A model generated the notes under the pieces. That model worked only from the letters and a program-made list of their open reading frames with translations. It was not told the origin of the DNA and searched no databases. A DNA stretch of 64,000 bases from Glandiceps talaboti (Eukaryota; Hemichordata; Enteropneusta; Spengelidae). The translations under genes were made by a program, and so were the position numbers. Shown piece after piece: positions 37,613 to 64,000 of this stretch. The DNA lies in the NCBI RefSeq assembly GCF_964340395.1, contig NC_135555.1:23517725-23581724 (forward strand), written 5' to 3'. Numbering within the stretch: the first letter of the stretch is position 1; the number at the start of each line of letters is the position of its first letter.

Positions 37613-39709
37613 TTTATTTATCTTTACATCTCTCTGTTAGATTGTTTTGATTTCTAATTAATTGATTATAATATGCAAATTAGACAAATTCACCACCACA
37701 CTCTCAATGTAAATAATGATACATTGTCATTGAACAAGTTATAATAGTTATTCACATAATCTTTATTTTGTAAATTTCTTCAACCAGGCAATGACTTTGA
37801 AATTACAACATTTCACTTATGATATAATGTTGGAATCATCCTTTCACGGACTCCAAGTTCTCAAAAGTCAAATACCTATTTTTATTTGTTAAGTTATAAT
37901 TTGAGAACTATTTACATATAGCAAAAGAGCATTTCACAAACCTTTGCACATAATGCAAAATGTTTTCATTTCTGCACAGATATAGTAACAAAAAAAAGAA
38001 AGAATTTGTAACATTGAAATTCCAGAAAAAATTCTTGGTTGTGGTTTCCCTGGAAATGCCTACAAAACAAATAGTATTTATAGCTAAATACTGAAGCAGT
38101 AGTCAGACTTTATGTGATTATAGCTAGAAATGTGTTATGACTAACTAAATAAAAGTCTTTAAGAAATTTACATCCACATAGTGTGAGTTTCTATCAATAA
38201 TCTACTGCAAGAGATGTTCAGATTGGAAAAGACAGCAGTTGCACTTCTTCAGCCAATCAAGTGTTCGTTTATATTTCAACCAACTGGCTGGCCAATCATG
38301 TGTCCTCTTACGTTTCAACTGGTTTGGCTAACCAAGTATTCACTTACATTGTAATCAGCCAGCCTATCAAGTCTCCTCTTACATTTCAACCAGCTGGTCA
38401 ATAAAGTATTCTTGTACATTTCAACCAGTTAACCTATCATGTATCTTCTTACATATCAATCAGCTGTCCAATCAAGTGGTCTCTTACATTTCAACAGGCT
38501 CGTCAATAAAATGTCCTCTTATATTTCATCTAGCTGACCAATCGACTGTCTTGTTATATTTTAACTGACTCATCAAACATCTGTTCTTGTATATTTCAAT
38601 CAACCGGCTGGCCAATCAAGTGTTCTCTTCCATTCCAACCAATTGGCTGGCGAATCAAGTATTCACTTACTTTTCAACCAACTGGTCAATCAAGTGTCCT
38701 ATTAGTTTTCAACTGGCTGACTGATTAAAAGTCCTGTTACATTTCAACAAGTTTGCCAATCACATGTTCTCTTACATTTGAAGCAATTGTCCTATCAAGC
38801 GTCTTGTTACATTTCAGCCAGTTGGTCAATCAAGTCTTATATTTCAACAGGCTGACCAATCAAACCTTCTCTTCTCCTTCTACTAGCTAAATCTCATTCA
38901 TGTTACACTTGATATAAGCTTAGTGTAGTCAACAAGGTAACTCTATCTTTGTGACTTATCCCAGGTTAAACAAATTATGGTTAACTAACAAGTTTTCAGT
39001 TTTTGTTGTTTTTCTGGCAAATACAGCTCATAGTACAAATTAACATGGCACGTTTTAACATAATGTCATGGTCAAATGTGCAAACACTCCCCCTCCCCTC
39101 CCACCCCCACCCCTCCCCTCCCATGAGTTCAAACAAATACTGAAAGCACACCATTAACAGAGTAAATTGTTTCTCTATACAAATATTGATATCTTTCTGA
39201 TTTCCATAGATCAGTACAACGGTATAACAGTAGTGAGTTACCTTTGACCTTGAGTCACCTTTGACCTTTTTTTGCCATAATTTCATTTTTAAATGCCAGT
39301 CAACTTGAAACATGTATTTCTGTCACAAGTGTAATTAATGACAGAACTGAACAGTCATAAACTTTATAAAGATAGTTTAGTGTTTGTTTTTTTTAAACTG
39401 AAAATGTTCCTTCATCAACTAAAGAGTGTCATACCTCTTTTCCTCCTTATATGAAAGTAACCACATTTAGCTGGTCATAGTATTGTGTCATTTAAATATT
39501 CATGATGTGACTACAGTTTGTAAGAAACACTGTAAGCTTATGAAGCACCATGACTAGCAAGTAATTTGACTTATTATTTTTCAGAAAAAAAAAACCGCAT
39601 CAGCAATGTACCAATACTAATTTTTTCTCATTCTCACATTAAAAAAGTATTGAAGGTGGTTTTTAAAAGTAAACAGCAGTAGTTGTCAGATTGCAATCTG
39701 TCAGTAGAC
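37613..39709. other. Intergenic and 3' flank of MARCHF6
   Basis: No gene is recognised. It holds the degenerate minisatellite at 38215-38880, and its right part must include the 3' UTR of the minus-strand MARCHF6 gene. No clear polyadenylation signal could be assigned. The 105-codon frame at 38996-39313 has no family features. Confidence 0.5.
38215..38880. repeat. Degenerate minisatellite, about 36-40 bp period
   Basis: Some 17-18 diverged units of the form CCAATCAAGTGTTCTCTTACATTTCAACCAGCTGG (consensus described in parts: CCAATCAAGTGT, TCTCTTACATTTCAACCA, GCTGG). Units differ by substitutions and small indels, so the array is old. Confidence 0.88.
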
Positions 39710-58148
<18,439 letters not shown>

Positions 58149-58488
58149 ATTGATATCGGTGAATGAGAACTATTATGGGATGTCAACTAGGGGTTTTCCT
58201 ACCGTTAAAGGGTATGCTCACTTGGAAACATAACGACAGGCAAACGTGTAGTTTTTTTCCACATATTTATGAAAATTGAGTAAGTATAAGTTATTGAAAA
58301 ATATTCTTTGTATTTTTTAAGAACATGCAACGAATGAGATTTGCTTCATCCCTCTTATTGTGCCAAATGTATTTTTTTGTATGTGTAACCGTTTTACGGC
58401 ACAGGGAATTGCGGCTGCAGGTAGTTACTTGGTTGTTATGCTGCAGGAGACTGTATTATAAAGTCTGAAAATTTCACGTAGGGACGTT
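58149..58488. promoter_or_regulatory. Probable bidirectional promoter between MARCHF6 and the WDR88-like gene
   Basis: The two start codons (58148 on -, 58489 on +) face away from each other across 340 bp with no other gene between. Both 5' UTRs and core promoters must fit here unless non-coding first exons exist upstream. No TATA box or other element is asserted. Confidence 0.6.
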
Positions 58489-58707
58489 ATGTTAGAAGAA
58501 GACGATAAAGACGTCGACCCTCTAGCCCTTGAAGTTGCCAGTGACATTACTGCAGTGAGAAAAGATAAGTCGGGAACCTGGGAACATGAAGATTTAGCCC
58601 AGGTGAGGAGAACCAAACAATATTTCGGCAACGACGACCTTCACCAATAACAACATTTGTCATAGTTGGCCAAATATTTCCCAATTTTTCAATATATGCA
58701 TCATGTA

Positions 58708-58754
<47 letters not shown>

Positions 58755-58865
58755 AGTGTGTGTGTGTGTGTGCGCGTGCGTCTGTCTCTGCCTGACTGGC
58801 AGTGCCTGTGTGTCTGTCTGTCGGTCGGTCTGTCTGTCTGTCCACGTCTAGTCTGTATGTATGTA

Positions 58866-58900
<35 letters not shown>

Positions 58901-59127
58901 AGGTAGGTAGGTAGAAAGAAGTGCATATGGAACTTATAAATCAGTCCGTATAAATAGATGTAAAATCCGACGTTTCGAATAAATATTCTTTTTCAAAAGG
59001 AAAAATCAGCGAGATACAGAAATGTTAGGTTAAAACCTGAACATATCTGAATGTAATGTAATGTATGTATGTATGTATGTATGTATGTATGTATGTATGT
59101 ATGTATGTATGTATGTATGTATGTATG

Positions 59128-59161
<34 letters not shown>

Positions 59162-62100
59162 TGTATGTGTATGCATGTTAGGTACATGTACATGTAGTAT
59201 GTACATGTATGCAGGTAGGTCGGTTACACACAGTATGTACATGGTTGTAGATGTGATAGTGTAAATTGTTATTGACTTTACTTTAGAAGTAATTTTAATT
59301 GTATTCTTCAACTTGGAGATCTTAACAAAATCTTTTGCAATTTCATTTTCGATCCTTATAGGACGTTACTTTATTTTTATGTGTAAATATTCACAAAGCT
59401 TACCGCATATTAATACGAGATAAAGTAGAAACCAAAATGCCTCATCTAGAAATAAAGTCTTGTAATAAATTCTTGCAATAAAATGCAATATTTTGACAAC
59501 AGTTACATTGTATAATACATATATTTGTGAGAGTATCTTAACAGTAGAAATAAACTTAGGCCTGCTTGCAGACAGTGTACTGGACGTGATTTTGACATTA
59601 GAGATAATGTCAGAATCGAGTTCCGACTTATTCAATCTGCAGGCAGGACTACAATGTAGACTAAACTCAGGAAGCATTGACGAACGGGTTCTATTCCTCA
59701 TATGTAGGTGCTCTTTTGTGTTTGTATTGTTTGTACTCTTTGGCATGACCTATTCATTTTCCTTATTATGATATAAAAATATTATATTAAAAAGATAATT
59801 GTAATTGTTCATTGCTTTGGCCAAAATTTTTTAAATTGTTAAAATATTACTTCAAATAGTTTTGAATATTCAAATGTGTACATATGAATTATTTACAAGG
59901 TACAAGCTGCACTTGATGATAAACAAAGTTTTGATATACATGTACATGTACGTTTGTAAAACCCAACCACAGGGGCTTGGAATTGGCCACATTTGTTTAC
60001 AAATAGTTATTTTTTGTTTATTGTTTAATTTCTTTCTTTACAAAATATGTTTGTTTGTTTGTTAATTATTTACTTTTGTTTTTGCTCTTTATTAAAAATA
60101 TATTTTCCCAACAAGGCATTCAGTAGAACTAACTCATAAATAACTAATAAGGTATTCATAGCAAAGCTGGTTTATTAAAACCAACAAAAGAACAAGTTAA
60201 AATTGATTTAGAAAAAACACACTAGATTTTCAAATCATTTCTTTATTACATGGCACCTTGTAGGGAAAAGCTTTTTAACGAGCCAAAAAAAAAAGAAAGT
60301 GTAAACAATAAACAAAAAACTATTTTTTGTAAAGAAAGAAAGTGAACAAAAACCAACTACATGTATTAGTAAACAAATATGGCCAATTCCAAGTCCCTGT
60401 TACCCAACATGCCTTGGTGTACATTGTATCATGAATTTATCGATACGTTGTATTGTAATGACTGCGATATATTGTAAACAGTTCAAGCTTGAGTCCAGCT
60501 GTTTGAAACGTGTGTGTACTTTTAATTTGTCATTCATAGCTACAACATCCTTCTGACTTTGTCAAGTCACCCATTATTTAATCTCTTAAATCAGGCTATG
60601 AAATTGAAGAAACTGATGAATTACAATTTTATTTTGTGCCAACAGGTGAAAGTCAAGGTCATCCGAGGACACAAAGAAGGAATCACAGCCAGTCAGTTTT
60701 GTTTTGATGATACAAAGGCACTGACATCATCTGATGATCAAACATGTATATTATGGGTCAGTATGAAGAAATCAACTCCCCAGTAGCCATAACTGGAAGT
60801 GGAAGTCATTTTTTTCACAATATCTGTTGTTACAATTGCCAACATGGCAGCATTGATGAATGGAAGTTACCTGTTACAAACAGGGAAAGCAAACAAATTA
60901 ATTGGACTTTGCACAGCATGTTCGAATAGCAGATACTTGTATTACACTTCATGGTTTGATAAGAACAGTTTTATTGCCACTGTACATGTATGTGGACATG
61001 AAATGGCAAGGGAACTTGATATTGTTTGTGAACATGAACTATTGTGTAAAGAGGCCATACAACTGATCCTATCCAATTGTGAAATGTAACACAAGTCTCT
61101 GTACTTGAACTTCCAATTTAGTTGTTTACTTTCCCTGTTTGTAACATCAATGCTTTGATGTCAGTAGTTGTAGTTGATATATATTTTTATGTTATTGTGC
61201 TTCCTGAAGCTTTGCCTATGCTGAGAGATCCTTATATTATAGTGAATATTATGTAAATGTCTACAACAGGCAGGTTGATAGGGGCTATTGGGGGTGAGGC
61301 TAAAATAATTAGTTGCTGCAGGCTGCTGAAAATATTACAAGCTATTAGTGAGACAATGAAGCAAAATCACAGATTGCAGTGTTGACAGATAAGTGAATCC
61401 GTGAAGCAGAATCACAGATTGCAGTGTTGACAGATAAGTGAATCCGTGAAGCAGAATCACAGATTGCAGTGTTGACAGATAAGTGAATCAGTGACTCAGA
61501 ATCACAGATTGCAGTGTTGACAGATAAGTGAATCCGTGAAGCAGAATCACAGATTGCAGTGTTGACAGATAAGTGAATCAGTGACTCAGAATCACAGATT
61601 GCAGTGTTGACAGATAAGTGAATCAGTGACGCAGAATCACAGATTGCAGTGTTGACAGATAAGTGAATCAGTGACTCAGAATCACAGATTGCAGTGTTGA
61701 CAGATAAGTGATGCGAATAATATATACTATTGTAGCAATATCATAATATTACAAATGTACTGTTAAAATATCAACAACATTGTGATATTAAAGTACTAAC
61801 AATATCAGCTGATAATCAACATTAGTATTGATAACATCAAAGTGTGGTTATTGTGTATGTGTATACAGGACCTAGAGAGTGGAGAACCAGTACATATATA
61901 TGAAGGACATACCCGCTATGTCACATCATGTCATATGAGTCCTGATAATACTAAGTTTGTGTCGTCGTCATGGGATAAAACTGTTACAGTGTGGGATGTT
62001 GAAACTGGTAAAATATTGGTAAGTAGATGAAAGTATAAATACTGTATTATATTATACCAGTATATTGATGGTGGAAATCGAGGGATCTGATTGGTCTAGA

Positions 62101-63688
62101 CATCGAACTAGCGCGTCTAAAACGAGTGATAATGCACTGCTGGTACGATAATGCACTGCTGGCACGCGTCCAAATTTTGTTCGTCTACGAGCGAGCGTCG
62201 AGTTGTAGTCCGCCGTGATACTGATAGTGAACTCTTCGAATTGTCAGAGGAGGATTTTCTCTCAATGAGACAATATTTTATGAGAAATTATGAAGGAAAT
62301 TTCGAAAGCAACCCAGTCATCGCGTATTTGTTCAAATCATCGCCTACCATGTACTAAGGTCAAGTTAAGGCGCTAGGCATGCACGAGATCGGTCCCAGCC
62401 TGGCGCGGCTGGAGTGGAAACATTGGTGAGCTGTCCTGTCCTGTCATAAAAATGAAGCAAGTGAAAGAGCTTACACTGGCCGACTTACCATTAATGTAAA
62501 TAGAAATTTGTCTGGGATCCTGTCCTAGAGTATCAGTCATCAATCCGAGAGGGAAATCCTCAAACCCGAAAATCTACTGACGTAACTTCCAGTAATATAA
62601 ATACATTGTAAATATCAACCTGTCTATCACTTCACCGAGTCACGAATTCGGCCGGGAGCGATCGAAGCACGCTGTGCTCAATAAACCACTTCAAGTTTAT
62701 ACCTTGAGTCAAACAGGTTGTTTATTCATCACTGTGCACTTTTAATGAGCCGATCAATGGACAGATTATCCCTAGAAACGACGAGCAGATAAAATAAATC
62801 CAGTCGCTGCACGACGTTCACATTGAGGCCAAGATCAGCTGTCTTGAAAAGCAGCGTTATTGTTATGCAAATTAGACACAGAGGCGCATATGAAACGAGA
62901 AAACGTTAGTTCTTATCTTGTTTCCGATATTTTCAATATACTAGTATAATATAATAGCAATAAACCACCCCCTGGGGAAGGTATACCACTCGGTTTTGAC
63001 CAGTGAACTCAATATATGCACTCGCTATCGCTCGTGCATATATTTCGTTCACTGGTCAAAACCTCTTGGTATACCATCCCCAGGGGGTGGTTTATTGCTT
63101 AAATATACATACACCAGACTGAATGTACATTATACTGACAGTCTCATTCGATTTCACCCAACCTAAATGACAAACACGTATTTTAGCCTTTGATACTTCA
63201 ATGTGAATAGATTAGAATAACACTTCAGACCTGCTGATTCATTTCAAATATGTATCAGCAACTGAAGAGAAAAGTGTATTTCTCTCTAGTCTTGCATCTT
63301 TGATACAATGTAAATGTGTATGTACATTGTAGTGTATTTAAGAAAACCACTTGAGAAGTCTCGCTGATTACGAAAATTATGGTTCTGTTATACTGATGTT
63401 CCTCTTGAATTGGTCAATTGTATAAGCCAGCTTTATCTCATACGTGTACATAATACATGATGTGTTGACATGTGGACTCTCTGTAATGTGTGATGTAGAC
63501 AGTTACTTTCATGTACAAAACATATTGACAATGAATTTCCTTTTGGTAGTGGCAAGGCAACCATGAAGGTATCGTGACTTGCTGCTCTTTTTCAAACAAT
63601 GGTAAATACATTGCATCAGGATCTGACCTTGACTTTGCAATGAATGTATGGAAAGTAAAAGATGGTGATCAAATACGTCACAGAAAAA
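58489..63688 (+). CDS. wdr88: WDR88-like WD40-repeat protein, first four exons (continues past the window)
   Basis: Coding exons: 58489-58602, 60646-60756, 61869-62018 and 63550-63688 (phases 0, 0, 0, then 1). Donors are GTGAGG, GTCAGT, GTAAGT and GTAAGA; acceptors CAACAG, TATACAG and TTGGTAG. The 171 residues present begin MLEEDDKDVDPLALEVASDI. WD repeat 1 runs from about residue 42 (VIRGHKEGITASQFCFDDTK...TCILWD). Repeat 2 is at about 83-120 (IYEGHTRYVTSCHMSPDNTK...WDKTVTVWD). Repeat 3 is at about 126-162 (GNHEGIVTCCSFSNNGKYIA...NVWK). The order and the DDTK and GKYIASG(S/F)D phrases resemble WDR88 (PQWD). Its cellular role is poorly known; WD propellers scaffold protein complexes. The start is the first in-frame ATG after the divergent promoter region. 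Orthology is moderately sure because only part of the propeller is visible; another WD40 family member remains possible. Confidence 0.83.
58710..59157. repeat. (GT)n and (GTAT)n microsatellites
   Basis: (GT)n at 58710-58770, TCTG/TCGG units to 58845, TATG then (GT)n to 58895, AGGT units, and a long (GTAT)n tract at 59057-59157. Confidence 0.96.
59955..60425. mobile_element. TIR miniature element in WDR88-like intron 1
   Basis: The left arm contains ACAGGGGCTTGGAATTGGCC, then ACATTTGTTTAC and TATTTTTTGTTTATTG. The right arm is the inverse: CAATAAACAAAAAACTA, GTAAACAAATATGGCC, AATTCCAAGTCCCTGT. The arms are about 100 bp with small indels. There is no coding capacity. Likely a foldback or MITE insertion. 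Confidence 0.78.
60850..61153. mobile_element. TIR miniature element in WDR88-like intron 2
   Basis: Left arm CATTGATG...TTACAAACAGGGAAAGCAAAC...TTAATTGGA; right arm TCCAATTTAGTTGTTTACTT, TCCCTGTTTGTAA, CATCAATG. That gives roughly 45-bp inverted arms around about 210 bp. The 96-codon frame at 60799-61089 lies largely within it and has no recognisable domain, so it is not called as a gene. Confidence 0.72.
61350..61711. repeat. 45-bp minisatellite, 8 copies, WDR88-like intron 2
   Basis: Unit: AGATTGCAGTGTTGACAGAT then AAGTGAATC, (C/A)GTGA, (AGC/CTC/CGC)AGAATCAC. Two unit variants (CCGTGAAGC and CAGTGACTC) alternate, indicating amplification of a two-unit block. Confidence 0.97.
62019..63549 (+). 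other. Intron 3 of the WDR88-like gene
   Basis: Apart from the hairpin at 62956-63099, nothing is recognised. The 68-codon frame at 62151-62357 lies in a stretch richer in GC than its surroundings, but it lacks a recognisable domain and convincing splice context; it might be a remnant of a mobile element. Confidence 0.55.
62956..63099. mobile_element. Near-perfect 144-bp hairpin element
   Basis: AGCAATAAACCACCCCCTGG is mirrored at the right end by CCAGGGGGTGGTTTATTGCT. Inside, GGTATACCA, GGTTTTGACCAGTGAAC and ATATGCAC are each matched by their inverse, leaving a loop around CTCGCTATCGCTCG. The two arms of about 68 bp differ at only a few positions. Consistent with a recently inserted foldback MITE. 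Confidence 0.85.
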
Positions 63689-63869
63689 GTAAGAAATTAT
63701 GAGTATTCTATTCTAGTTTTGGTGTAAGACCAACTATTGTCAATATACATGTAACTACAATGTACACTGTGGAGTGGTAGATGTGATAGATTTGGACATC
63801 TACATACGATGTATGCGGTGGAAACTAACCTTTCAGACACAAGCTAAAACTACGCTGTGATATGTAGAT

Positions 63870-64000
63870 ATAATCTATTGAATGGACATTGGTTTAATTG
63901 CACTCAAAGTAGGGTGACATTTCTGACGACTTCCAATCCTTGATTTTGCAGAGTACATTTTGGGGGACTTCCAGTATTTACACTATCTTGATTTACAGGT
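63870..64000 (+). repeat. Second copy of the dispersed repeat at 42290-42435
   Basis: Reaches the right edge of the window. See the partner copy. Confidence 0.7.

Larger units (their letters stand above)
58603..60645 (+). other. Intron 1 of the WDR88-like gene
   Basis: Contains the (GT)n, TCTG and TATG tracts at 58710-59157 and a TIR element at 59955-60425. The remaining frames (e.g. 59366-59771 on either strand) show no family features. Confidence 0.7.

Noticed and set aside
60799-61089. 96-codon frame after WDR88-like exon 2
   Set aside because: Lies largely within an inverted-repeat element and would interrupt a well-supported exon 2-exon 3 junction.
62151-62357. 68-codon frame in WDR88-like intron 3
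   Set aside because: No domain or family resemblance and no fit to the WD40 reading phase.

Overview
The window is animal nuclear DNA. It is AT-rich, with short exons separated by long introns bounded by GT/AG sites, dense microsatellites and minisatellites, miniature inverted-repeat elements and a 5'-truncated LINE. There are no prokaryotic features. The three host genes best match bilaterian families (ANKRD60, MARCHF6/TEB4 and WDR88). Repeat style and gene content fit a marine invertebrate, but the species cannot be named from this sequence alone.

Layout. (1) 3420-16842, minus: a four-exon gene joins an ANKRD60-type ubiquitin-like plus ankyrin protein to a C-terminal tail of repeated Trp-centred helices resembling CCDC34. 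All exon phases agree and give a predicted 617 aa. (2) 18638-22330: an apparently intact DNA transposon with identical 37-bp terminal inverted repeats. Its gene on the + strand has at least two exons and encodes a DUF7869-like protein with a D...D...D pattern compatible with an RNase H-fold transposase. (3) About 25474-37612: two tandem copies of a roughly 6 kb segment, each containing a satellite array of about 117 bp period. The second array is split by a CR1/L2-like LINE fragment. (4) 39710-58148, minus: a complete 20-exon MARCHF6 ER E3 ubiquitin ligase (predicted 971 aa), with several mobile or repeated sequences in its introns. (5) 58489-63688 and beyond, +: the first four exons of a WDR88-like WD40 gene, which runs off the right edge. 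Its start codon is only 340 bp from that of MARCHF6, so the two genes are head-to-head and probably share a bidirectional promoter.

The rest is introns and intergenic DNA with simple repeats, at least six foldback or TIR miniature elements (two with TTAA at both ends), and several minisatellites (29, 45 and about 37 bp periods).

The strongest candidate for something undescribed is the TIR-bounded element at 18.6-22.3 kb. The ANKRD60/CCDC34-like fusion and the duplicated satellite-bearing segment come next. All gene models were built by reading the sequence and matching remembered family features; no database search was run.
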